64,000 nt of DNA, taken from positions 2,790,001 to 2,854,000 of the forward strand of contig NZ_CP036348.1 in assembly GCF_007753095.1 (NCBI RefSeq), read 5' to 3'. Numbering within the stretch: position 1 is the first letter of the stretch; each line of letters begins with the position of its first letter. The translations under genes and the position numbers were made by a program. The stretch is from Rosistilla carotiformis. Its GTDB lineage: Bacteria; Planctomycetota; Planctomycetia; Pirellulales; Pirellulaceae. The notes beneath the pieces were generated by a model. That model made no database searches and had not been told where the DNA came from. It worked only from the letters and a program-made list of their open reading frames with translations. Positions 27,656 through 36,248 of this stretch are shown piece after piece.

Positions 27656-29944
27656 CTACGTGGAGCTGGTCGAGACCGTGTCGGCGGTCAAAAAGGAAAC
27701 GACCCCCGTTTTTACATCGTACATCGCGCCGACGACGAGTAGATCGCCGGCATCGACTGCGCTGCGGATCGCGTGGCTGCGAGTCAAGATTTCGCGAACC
27801 GTACGCTCGACGTTCTTCTCGGCAATCCGATCGACAAAATCATCCATAACTTCCGGTGGCATCGTCGCGACGCCGCGACATTCATCACCTTCCACCGACT
27901 CTTGGATTTCAGAGACGATCGCATGCAAATGCGGACGGCCGTTATCGTGTTCGGAGTCTTGGGACGCTTCCAAGAAGTTCACCGACGACGCGACGGCGCC
28001 ACAGCGGGTGTGCCCCATGACGAGAATCAGTTTGGCACCAGCTACGGTCACCGCGTACTCGAGACTGCCCAGTGAATTGGTGCCGATGACATTGCCGGCC
28101 ACACGCACGCTGAAGATGTCGCAGACGCCAAGATCGAAGACCAGTTCGGCTGGAACGCGTGAATCGATACAGTTGAGCACGGCGGCAAGCGGGCTTTGAG
28201 TACCGGCGGTTGTGTCGATTGGCCGACCGTAGCCACGCGAAATTCGACGATCGGTATGAAACCGTTTATTGCCTTCGGCAAGGATGTCGAGCACTTGTTT
28301 CGGAGTCAGGCGATCTTGGACCGCTCCGGTTGAAAAGTCGGCAAATTGGGTTTCATCCGGCAGAGCGTACTTGTCTCGAAAACCTCGCAATCGGACACTC
28401 ACGCCGCGGGTCGGACCTGTTTCCTCTTTGAATTCTCGGATCAAACTCAAAACATCGGGATCGATGTAGTCGGACTCCGACGCGTCCAGCAGCATCTTCG
28501 ACCCGGGCTTCGCTTGATTAAACATCGTGTCCAGTGCCGCACGATTCAGAAAACTCACTTGATTCGCCAATTCGACATGCACCACGTCGCCGTCGATGTG
28601 CGGCTCCACGACGCGACGAATCGGACGTCGCAAATTGCTGTTCAGAATAAATAGGACACTGACGGCCAACCCAATCAGAATTCCAATCAGCAAATCGCTG
28701 AAGATGATTGCGACAACGGTGATGACGAACGGGGCAAACTGATATCGTCCCTGTTTCCACATGTCACGGAACAACTTGAGGCTAGCCAATTTCGATCCGG
28801 TGTAGATCAAGATGGCTGCCAACGCCGCCAACGGAACCATGTTGAGGTAGACGGGAAACAGTCCCACACAAACCAGCAACAAAACACCGTGAAGGATTGC
28901 AGAGAGTTTGGACGTCGCCCCCGCGTTGATGTTGACCGAACTGCGGACAACAACCGAGGTCACCGGGATTCCACCGATGAATCCGGCAACCATATTCCCT
29001 ACACCTTGCGCCCACAACTCTCGGCTGCCGGGAGAATTGCGGCGACGGGGGTCCAGTTTGTCCGCTGCTTCGAGATTGAGCAGCGTTTCCAATGAGGCGA
29101 CCATGGCAATCGTCACACCGGCGACGTAGACCGCTGGATTCGTCCACTGAGAAAAGTCGGGGAAGGTCAGGAAACTGCCAAACTCCGCGAGACTTTTGGC
29201 AATCGGAATCTGCACCAAGTGACTTGTGTCGATCGACCATCCCTCGCCAAACCGCGACAACATGAACTGGATCGCCACCCCGGCCAGCACGACCACAAGC
29301 GGAGCTGGAATGCCTGAATTTTTGAGCACTTTCAGTCGTGCCCAAAGCACCAGCAACGCAAGTGATGCGAACCCGACGACGGCCGCACCGTAGTGTATCT
29401 CGCCCTGGAAGATCGTTGCGATCTCAGAAAACGTATTTTCGTGGTCTGGCTGCGAGAACGACATTTCACCTTCGGGATCATTGTCGTGGCCGAGCAAGTG
29501 AGGAAGCTGCTTGAGAATCAGGATCACTCCAATCGCGGCCAACAGTCCCTTGATGACACTCGACGGAAAAAAGGCCGATAACGCTCCCGCTTTGGCGATG
29601 CCAAGCCCGATCTGAATCACTCCGCCGATAACGACAGCAAGCAGCAACGCATCAAACGCTCCCAGGTTTGCAATCTGCGCAGCGACCACGGCGGTTAGGC
29701 CTGCCGCAGGACCGCTCACGCTGGTATGCGAACCGCTCAGGGCGCCAACCACAATTCCGCCAACGACACCGGCGACAATTCCAGAAAATAGCGGCGCTCC
29801 GGAGGCCAAGGCGATGCCGAGACACAACGGCAAAGCGACAAGAAAAACGACCAAAGATGCTGACAAATCTCGAAACACGTTGTTTGGCTGAGAGTTATTT
29901 GCCGGTGATGTGGGTTCGCGTGTATCGTCCGTCGTGGATTCCAT
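27656..29944 (-). CDS. SulP anion transporter fused to STAS and beta-carbonic anhydrase domains
   Basis: Inner-membrane protein of 762 residues that joins transport and chemistry of inorganic carbon. Residues ~20-420 form the SulP transporter with many helices. A STAS domain follows (VVHVELANQVSFLNRAAL, MLLDASESDYID). The C-terminal ~200 residues are a beta-carbonic anhydrase with zinc ligands Cys592, His645 and Cys648 and the Asp594/Arg596 pair (CIDSR, GHTRC). Such fusions are thought to take up bicarbonate or sulfate and interconvert CO2/HCO3-. The start is the ATG at 29944; the open frame reaches 29 codons further without transporter features. The gene is flanked by the short repeat at 27186 and 30123. 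Confidence 0.92.
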   Translation of the reverse strand: MESTTDDTREPTSPANNSQPNNVFRDLSASLVVFLVALPLCLGIALASGAPLFSGIVAGVVGGIVVGALSGSHTSVSGPAAGLTAVVAAQIANLGAFDALLLAVVIGGVIQIGLGIAKAGALSAFFPSSVIKGLLAAIGVILILKQLPHLLGHDNDPEGEMSFSQPDHENTFSEIATIFQGEIHYGAAVVGFASLALLVLWARLKVLKNSGIPAPLVVVLAGVAIQFMLSRFGEGWSIDTSHLVQIPIAKSLAEFGSFLTFPDFSQWTNPAVYVAGVTIAMVASLETLLNLEAADKLDPRRRNSPGSRELWAQGVGNMVAGFIGGIPVTSVVVRSSVNINAGATSKLSAILHGVLLLVCVGLFPVYLNMVPLAALAAILIYTGSKLASLKLFRDMWKQGRYQFAPFVITVVAIIFSDLLIGILIGLAVSVLFILNSNLRRPIRRVVEPHIDGDVVHVELANQVSFLNRAALDTMFNQAKPGSKMLLDASESDYIDPDVLSLIREFKEETGPTRGVSVRLRGFRDKYALPDETQFADFSTGAVQDRLTPKQVLDILAEGNKRFHTDRRISRGYGRPIDTTAGTQSPLAAVLNCIDSRVPAELVFDLGVCDIFSVRVAGNVIGTNSLGSLEYAVTVAGAKLILVMGHTRCGAVASSVNFLEASQDSEHDNGRPHLHAIVSEIQESVEGDECRGVATMPPEVMDDFVDRIAEKNVERTVREILTRSHAIRSAVDAGDLLVVGAMYDVKTGVVSFLTADTVSTSST

Positions 29945-30122
29945 TATCTGTCCGTTAGCGTTGCATCGATTCCTGTTGCCGCCGGAATTGCCACGGCGGA
30001 TCTTTCCGTTTGTCCCCGCGGCGAAACGCACAGGCTGGGAACGTGAAAAGGTGCGGACAGGAATAGCGCCTGCATGCTCTCCGCGCCCGCTGATCGCCGC
30101 GCGGATACCGCCCCCTTCAATT

Positions 30123-30145
30123 GTTTAACCGCGTGGGCCAACGCC
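30123..30145. repeat. Short repeat, copy 2, flanking the SulP-CA gene
   Basis: The 23-base stretch beginning GTTTAACCGCGTGGGCC is the second copy of the element at 27186-27207. It lies between the SulP-CA start and the end of the leucine-rich-repeat gene. Confidence 0.5.
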
Positions 30146-30207
30146 CCATGCGTCCAAGCAACCGCGAGACAGCGTCTTGCGGTTGGGGAAGCCCCAGCGC
30201 CTGCGGC

Positions 30208-31341
30208 TTATTCGCCGCCCAGATATCGCAGCTGGATATCGGTGTTGGGAAGCGAGGGCTTGAGCGCGTCGACGCCCTCCTGAGTGACCGCGGTCCGAGT
30301 GACCTTCAAGTCTTCGAGCGACTTGAGATTCTTCAGTGGTTCCAGTCCCTCATCGGTGATCAAAGTCGAACCGAGATGCAGGAACAACAGCTTCGTCATC
30401 CCGCTCAGATAGGGCATTCCCGCGTCGGTCAAACGCGTGTTGTCCAGATTCAACCATTCCATGTTTACAAGCGTATTGAGCGGTTCGATCCCCGCGTCGG
30501 TCAGGTTCACACGCCACAGGTTCAGCTTCTTGAGCTTCGTCAATTGCCCCAGTGGCGGCATCGCGTCGTCCAAGATCTGCGAACATTCGCTGAGGTCGAG
30601 TTCTTCCAGATTGGTCAGCTTGGGCATGTCGGCCAATCCCGAGGCATCGATTTGGTTGCGAGCCAAACGGACCTTCTTCAGCTGAGGGAATTGAGCCAGT
30701 TTGGCGATCGCTTCGTTGCCGATCGTCGTTTCGGCGAGGTAGATCTCCTGCAGTTGCTGCAGCGGCGCCAACGCGTCGAGCCCATCTTCGCTGACCCACA
30801 AGAAGTCGAGTGCCAGGACCTTTAGGTTCGGAATCTGAGCGACGTGAGCCATCCCGTCGTCGCCGACCGAACAATCGCCGCTCTTGCCCGACAGTCGCAG
30901 CGCTTTGAGTCGTTTATGTCCAACCAAGTGTTCCAAACTGGCATCGTCGACCGCGGTATCGCGGAGATCCAGGTTCTCCAACGATTCGATCTGTGCCAGT
31001 GTCGGCAAAGCTTCTGCGGTGATCGGCGTTCCCAACAGAAGCACCGAACGCAGGCGAGGCAGTTTGGTCAGCGGAGCCAGATCGGCGTCGGAGACCGACG
31101 TGCCGCGATAATCGACTTCGATAATCAACCCATCGCCATCGCGGCGGACCTTTTCGGTAACGTTCATGATCGCCGCAACCGCTTCGGCATCGTCGCTGAC
31201 CGTCGGGGCGGGCTTCGTCGCTGCGGGGGCGCTGGTCGCAGACTTCGGTTCGGCGTCGGTGGGCTTTGATGCAGTTTGGGAGTTGCAACCACAAAGGGCA
31301 AGCGTGAACAAGCAAGCGGGGGTAAGGATCAAACGGTGCAA
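30208..31341 (-). CDS. Leucine-rich-repeat lipoprotein
   Basis: A 377-residue exported lipoprotein: the signal peptide ends in LCGC with Cys19 as the lipid-bearing residue. A Ser/Ala/Thr/Pro-rich linker (~20-50) leads to about ten LRR units of roughly 24 residues (LKKVRLARNQI, LEELDLSEC, MEWLNLDNTRLTDAGM, LLFLHLGSTLITDEGL). The repeat consensus LxxLxLxxTxITDxGL is the cysteine-free GALA-like or ribonuclease-inhibitor-like type common in planctomycetes. Likely a binding scaffold at the cell surface; partner unknown. Confidence 0.87.
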   Translation of the reverse strand: MHRLILTPACLFTLALCGCNSQTASKPTDAEPKSATSAPAATKPAPTVSDDAEAVAAIMNVTEKVRRDGDGLIIEVDYRGTSVSDADLAPLTKLPRLRSVLLLGTPITAEALPTLAQIESLENLDLRDTAVDDASLEHLVGHKRLKALRLSGKSGDCSVGDDGMAHVAQIPNLKVLALDFLWVSEDGLDALAPLQQLQEIYLAETTIGNEAIAKLAQFPQLKKVRLARNQIDASGLADMPKLTNLEELDLSECSQILDDAMPPLGQLTKLKKLNLWRVNLTDAGIEPLNTLVNMEWLNLDNTRLTDAGMPYLSGMTKLLFLHLGSTLITDEGLEPLKNLKSLEDLKVTRTAVTQEGVDALKPSLPNTDIQLRYLGGE

Positions 31342-31457
31342 AGCAGGATTCTCCCAAGGCGGGGTAAAGAGGCGGGAAAGGGCAGGGTTTCGCTGGCAGT
31401 GTAGCAGATCGGCAACGCCCGCGAAGGCTCCCGTTCGACCGGGCCGACAGTCGAACG

Positions 31458-33095
31458 CTAGGAACCGTCCAATTCTGGTAATCTGTAAACGCGGTACGTC
31501 TCGTTCTGTTCGTTCCCCGTTGGGTAAATCATCACCAGCGGCAGATTCCCCGGACTGATCCGCCGATCGACGATCAGATATTCCGTCTTATATTCTTCGC
31601 GGAATTGTCGCAGCTGGTCGTAGCGAATCGTTACCCGCACCCCACCCAACCGTCGCGGGAAGATCTCCGCCATTCGACGTTTCCATTCGATCAAGCTGGG
31701 CGCGTCTTGAGGGACATCCTTCCAGTTCACCACTTCGGCCCGTTGGGCAAACCATTTGAAGGTCTGCTGATGGCGAGGGCTTAGGAAAACGGCCTCTGGC
31801 GGCGTGTTGTCGCGGACCCAATCACACACTTGGCGCCAATCGGAATAGACCCGCAATTGATACTCTGGCGGCCGGTTCACATCAAAACTGATCAACGACT
31901 GACGGCAGGCATCGGGCATCACCGCGCGCTGACGAACCAGAAACATACTGCTGAACACCAGCACGCAAACGGTCGCGGCGAAGCCGACGCGTAAGCCGGC
32001 AGATCGCGAGACCTGCGTCGCTGTCAAGGAAGCGGCCAAGCACAAGCCCGTGGTCAGCGGCACGATCGCATCGGTTAGCCGAAACCAATAATACCGCAGC
32101 AAACTGGCGGCCAAGTCGGGTGCGACCGCGGGCAGCATTGCCACCAACATTCCCATCGCCGCGATCGAGACCGCACCGACCGTGAACCATAGCACCGGAC
32201 GCAGCGATTCGCGACGTCGCAACGGCCAAGCCAATCCTACCGTGACCGCGATCAGCAACAGATGGCCGATGTAGCGCCGCGGAGCAAAGCTGGCTGGATA
32301 GAGATGATGCGAGATCCGTTGATACGTATAAATCGAAGCTGCCTGCCGGGCATCGGCCGGGTCGACTCCTTGCATCGTCGCCATCCCCGGCGCCACGCCG
32401 AACATTGCAATCGCGCCGCCGATCACCAACGGAATCGCTTGACGTTTGACTTCGGCAAGCGTCCACTCTCGCGTTGTTGCCAGCAAGGCGATCATCGCCG
32501 CGACAACCGACCAGCCCCCCACCAAGACGTGGAACGCGCTAGCGGCACCTAGCAAAGGCCAGACCGCCCACCATCGCTGACGGACCATCGACTCCATCGC
32601 CAGCAGCACAAAACCATACGCAAAGACTTTGGCTTCGATCCCGCCGATCACCCACTCGCCCGCCAGGTCCGCTTGTTCGACGCCCACGATCCAAACCAAG
32701 CCAACCAACAGGCTGGCGTATCGCAGCGGAGCGATTGCCCAGGAGAGCCGTTGAAGCGCCCACGCGATCATCGCCCAACCGAGGATGCGGCCGATCCAAG
32801 CCGTGGCGGACAACGAAGTGAACTTGGTCAGCCAACCGATCGTCAAATAGAACACGACGTGGGCTTTCCCCGACGTGACAAACATATCCCCGGCGCACCA
32901 AGTGGGATCCCAATAGTTTTTCGCTTTGGTCAGATAATGCGCTTCGTTGATTCCCGGCGGCGGATCGCCGGCGTGGACAAAAAATAACAACATCAACAAC
33001 GACACCTCCCACAGCTGCCGCGTCATCGAGAGACGTGGTGCGACGTGCGCGCCGGTCGGCGGATCGGTGGCGGTGGTTGAGATGACAGGCTCCAT
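31458..33095 (-). CDS. DUF6798 multi-spanning membrane protein
   Basis: A 545-residue integral membrane protein with around ten helices and a soluble C-terminal domain of ~150 residues after the last helix (SMFLVRQRAVMPD). The early loop with PPGINEAHYLTKAKNYWDP matches the DUF6798 family as I know it. The layout (periplasmic loop after helix 1, C-terminal soluble domain) resembles GT-C glycosyltransferases, but no catalytic motif can be assigned. The gene starts 12 bases after the stop of the acyl-adenylate ligase. Confidence 0.78.
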   Translation of the reverse strand: MEPVISTTATDPPTGAHVAPRLSMTRQLWEVSLLMLLFFVHAGDPPPGINEAHYLTKAKNYWDPTWCAGDMFVTSGKAHVVFYLTIGWLTKFTSLSATAWIGRILGWAMIAWALQRLSWAIAPLRYASLLVGLVWIVGVEQADLAGEWVIGGIEAKVFAYGFVLLAMESMVRQRWWAVWPLLGAASAFHVLVGGWSVVAAMIALLATTREWTLAEVKRQAIPLVIGGAIAMFGVAPGMATMQGVDPADARQAASIYTYQRISHHLYPASFAPRRYIGHLLLIAVTVGLAWPLRRRESLRPVLWFTVGAVSIAAMGMLVAMLPAVAPDLAASLLRYYWFRLTDAIVPLTTGLCLAASLTATQVSRSAGLRVGFAATVCVLVFSSMFLVRQRAVMPDACRQSLISFDVNRPPEYQLRVYSDWRQVCDWVRDNTPPEAVFLSPRHQQTFKWFAQRAEVVNWKDVPQDAPSLIEWKRRMAEIFPRRLGGVRVTIRYDQLRQFREEYKTEYLIVDRRISPGNLPLVMIYPTGNEQNETYRVYRLPELDGS

Positions 33096-33107
33096 CGAAA
33101 TTTTGGG

Positions 33108-34667
33108 TTACGCGTGTTCCAACTGAGAGATCAGCAAGCGACGACGAACGGTTCCCTTGGCGGTCAACGTTCCCGATTCAACGGCCAGCGGAACCTCGAT
33201 GCCACGCACGATCCTAGGGATCGCGTGCGCCGGCAGATCGTTCAACTGGTCGGCGATTTTTGCTTGCCAGCGTTCCGTGTCGGCGGCGGTTATTGGGGCG
33301 CCTTCGGTGGCGATCCACGCGGTGAGGACCGGTTGATCCTGTCCGGAGACCAGGGCGTGGGTGATCCCCGGCATCTGGCAGATCCGCGTTTCGATCGCCG
33401 CCGGCATCACTTTGCGGCCGGTGCTCAGCACGATCATGTCGTCGATCCGACCTAGCACCTGCAAACATCCGTTGTCGTCGAGGTGCCCCAGGTCGCCGGT
33501 TTGCAGCCAGCCATCGACCATCCGCGCGGCCATTGCCGCATCTTGCTTGTAATAGGTTTTTGCGAGGCCCGTACCGCGGCAAAGGATTTGTCCCTGAGGA
33601 TCGAGCTTGATTTCCACGCCTGCGACCGGCCGACCGACCACGCCGGGGGCAGCGTCTTGGGGAGTGGCGGAGCAGATCACGGGGGAGGATTCGGTCAACC
33701 CATAACCCTGAATCACGGTGATGCCCCAATCGGTAAAGTCTTTGAAAGTCGCGGAGGGCATCGCGGCGCCACCACAACCCAACATCCGCAGCCGATCGAG
33801 TCCCAAGCTGGCCAGTCCTTGCTGCGGGCTTGCGGCGGACCGCGCCTGATGGGCGATCTTTTCGGCGAGATGGGGAACAAGGTTTATGAGGGTTGGTCTG
33901 ACGGCGATCGCCGATTGCAGCAGTCCTTCGTATCCGCTGGCGGCCGCCAGGACACTGCGGCTGAGAATCCATGTCCCCAGGTCGCACGTTCGCGCGTAGG
34001 CATGGGAGATCGGCAGCAACGTCAGCCGCCGATCATCGGGCGTTTGCGGCACGGCGGCCAGTTTTCCCGCGGCGTTGGAGGCAAGGTTGCCGTGCGTTAA
34101 GACGACGCCTTTGGGATCGGCGGTGGTTCCCGACGTATACATGATCGCTTCGGGCTGCGTCGGCTCCAAACCTGATGCCCAGTTCACTGCCCGTTGCAAA
34201 CGGGTGCTGTCCTCGGGGAGCGCGGCCGCCGCGGAACAAATCGCATCGATGGCCAACGCTTGGCAACCGTTAGGGAGCGCGAGAGGGCGATCGCGATGCC
34301 CCGCGCCAAGCAGCAGAAACTGTGCGTCGCAGTGCTGGATCAACGCCGCGACGTGGGAATCGGGCAATCGCACATCGATGACGATATCGACGGCGCTTTG
34401 CGGCGGTTGAGCCTGGTCACGGAAAAATCCGACCAACCGCAGTGCTCCCAGCAGGACCGCCAATTGGCGACTGTTGTCGCAGACGATCGCGACATGATGT
34501 CCGGGCGAGACGCCCTTGGCCGCCAAACGTTCGGCGGCCTGGAGGGTTTGCGAACCGATGTCGGACCAATTGAACGATTGGGCCGTGTGACGATCGAGCG
34601 GATCGATCCAAGCCAAAGCGTCGCCGTGTTGGACAGCATTGGCTAACAGTTGCTCAATCAAAGACAT
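33108..34667 (-). CDS. AMP-binding acyl-adenylate ligase (long-chain acyl-CoA synthetase-like)
   Basis: A 519-residue member of the ANL superfamily, which activates a carboxylic acid with ATP, usually passing it to CoA. The P-loop reads YTSGTTADPKGV. Other core motifs are GYGLTESSPV and LQTGDLGHLDDNGCLQVLGR, with the hinge and the C-terminal lid following. The catalytic lysine expected in the lid (in the LTAKGTVRR region) appears present. The acid substrate cannot be told. The start at 34667 (MSLIEQLL) is chosen over a longer frame that runs back into glgC. It lies 13 bases after the glgC stop, forming a glgC-ligase-DUF6798 run. Confidence 0.85.
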   Translation of the reverse strand: MSLIEQLLANAVQHGDALAWIDPLDRHTAQSFNWSDIGSQTLQAAERLAAKGVSPGHHVAIVCDNSRQLAVLLGALRLVGFFRDQAQPPQSAVDIVIDVRLPDSHVAALIQHCDAQFLLLGAGHRDRPLALPNGCQALAIDAICSAAAALPEDSTRLQRAVNWASGLEPTQPEAIMYTSGTTADPKGVVLTHGNLASNAAGKLAAVPQTPDDRRLTLLPISHAYARTCDLGTWILSRSVLAAASGYEGLLQSAIAVRPTLINLVPHLAEKIAHQARSAASPQQGLASLGLDRLRMLGCGGAAMPSATFKDFTDWGITVIQGYGLTESSPVICSATPQDAAPGVVGRPVAGVEIKLDPQGQILCRGTGLAKTYYKQDAAMAARMVDGWLQTGDLGHLDDNGCLQVLGRIDDMIVLSTGRKVMPAAIETRICQMPGITHALVSGQDQPVLTAWIATEGAPITAADTERWQAKIADQLNDLPAHAIPRIVRGIEVPLAVESGTLTAKGTVRRRLLISQLEHA

Positions 34668-34680
34668 CGACGCGGGCTCT

Positions 34681-35973
34681 TTACGATAGCTTCCAACCGT
34701 CGGGTAGCGACGCGTTTTTACAAACGATCGGAATCCCGTCACGGATCGGGCACTCTTCGTGCGTGTCGCTTTCTTGGATCTTCGAATCGTTGACGATCCG
34801 CACGTTTTTGCCGACGCGACAATTTTTGTCCAGGATCGCACCTTGAACGACGCTCCCGGCGCCAATACCGACTGGCGGCTTGCCTTGCGACGCAGCGGTT
34901 TGTTGGCGGGCGGAGGTCTCGTAATCATCGGCTCCCATCAGGATGCTGTCTTTAATGACCACCCCTTCACCGATGATACAACGCAAACCAATGACACTGT
35001 TTTCGATCACAGCGCCCTTTTCGATCCGACAACCGTCGGCGATCAGGCTGCCCGTGACCTGAGCCCCTTCCATCAACGTCGGTGGCAGGAAGCGTGGTCG
35101 GCTGTAGACCGGCGATTCCGAATCGTTGAAGTTGTAAGGAGGGTTGTGCTGCGCCAAACTCAGATTGCATTCATAGAAAGCCTTGATCGTTCCGATGTCT
35201 TCCCAATAGCCATCGAACAAGTGCAATTGCACTTTTCGCGATCGGATGGCGGCGGGAAAGACTTCCCGGCCAAAATCCTGGTACTGCGTTTTTTGCAGGA
35301 AATCGACAAGCGTATCGCGATTGAAGATGTACAAGCCCATGCTGGCGACACAGTCGCGACCGTGGCTGGGAACGCCTTGGCTGTCGAGCCACGCCGGATC
35401 CATTTTGACCATGTCGATCTCTTCAGGCGTCTGCGGCTTCTCCAAAAAACCGACGACGCGACCCGCATCGTTGACTCGCATGATTCCCAACGCGTGGGCA
35501 TCGTCTCGCGAAACGGGAATTCCGGCGATCGTCACATCGGCCCCCGATTCGATGTGCGTCTTCATCATGTCGCCATAGTCCATGCGATACAATTGATCGC
35601 CCGACAGGATCAGCACATGCTCGACAAAGTCCTGTTCGATATAGCTGAGGTTCTTGCGGACCGCGTCGGCGGTTCCTTCGTACCAATCGGTACCGGAACT
35701 TTCGGTTTGTTGTGCAGCCAACAGTTCGACGAAGCCACCGTTAAAGTGGTCGAACGAATAGGTTTGTCGGAGGTGCCGGTGCAGACTGACCGACAGGAAC
35801 TGTGTCAGACAGTAAATCTTGTTAACACCACTGCTGATACAGTTGCTGATCGGGATATCGATCAGGCGGTACTTCGCGGCCAAGGGAACGGCGGGTTTCG
35901 CACGAATCTTGGTAAGCGGGAATAGACGTGTTCCGCGACCACCACCTAAAATCAGCGCAATTGTATTACGCAT
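34681..35973 (-). CDS. glgC: Glucose-1-phosphate adenylyltransferase (ADP-glucose pyrophosphorylase)
   Basis: Makes ADP-glucose, the donor for glycogen synthesis. The 430-residue protein begins with the nucleotide-binding [21 protein letters not shown] and carries the glucose-1-phosphate site in [11 protein letters not shown]. The catalytic Asp region is [11 protein letters not shown] and a left-handed beta-helix with the allosteric site makes up the last ~130 residues. It is the first gene of a tight minus-strand run. No other glycogen gene is present in the window, so its physical link to an acyl-adenylate ligase is unusual. Confidence 0.95.
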   Translation of the reverse strand: MRNTIALILGGGRGTRLFPLTKIRAKPAVPLAAKYRLIDIPISNCISSGVNKIYCLTQFLSVSLHRHLRQTYSFDHFNGGFVELLAAQQTESSGTDWYEGTADAVRKNLSYIEQDFVEHVLILSGDQLYRMDYGDMMKTHIESGADVTIAGIPVSRDDAHALGIMRVNDAGRVVGFLEKPQTPEEIDMVKMDPAWLDSQGVPSHGRDCVASMGLYIFNRDTLVDFLQKTQYQDFGREVFPAAIRSRKVQLHLFDGYWEDIGTIKAFYECNLSLAQHNPPYNFNDSESPVYSRPRFLPPTLMEGAQVTGSLIADGCRIEKGAVIENSVIGLRCIIGEGVVIKDSILMGADDYETSARQQTAASQGKPPVGIGAGSVVQGAILDKNCRVGKNVRIVNDSKIQESDTHEECPIRDGIPIVCKNASLPDGWKLS

Positions 35974-36248
35974 TGTGTCTCCAAAACCTAAGGCTCAGCT
36001 CGAATGCACACCAAACAGCAGACTGTGCTTGACGCAATTAATGAGTTGAGAATATACCAGACTTTTGCTCGGCAGGCAGTCACCCCACCCAACGCAATTT
36101 GACCATTTCCTCGCATCTTAGCCCCGAGGGGTCTAGCTTGCGGGGTTGGGAAAGAAACGACCATCGGACGCAAGTTTCCGGTAAATCGGACCGCGCCCGC
36201 GAGCCCTCCCTATTTTGCCTCCGCATCCTTCATTGAACGATATTCCGA

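Noticed and set aside
34759-35925. A 388-codon plus-strand frame opposite glgC
   Set aside because: glgC is unmistakable on the minus strand and this frame has no homology.
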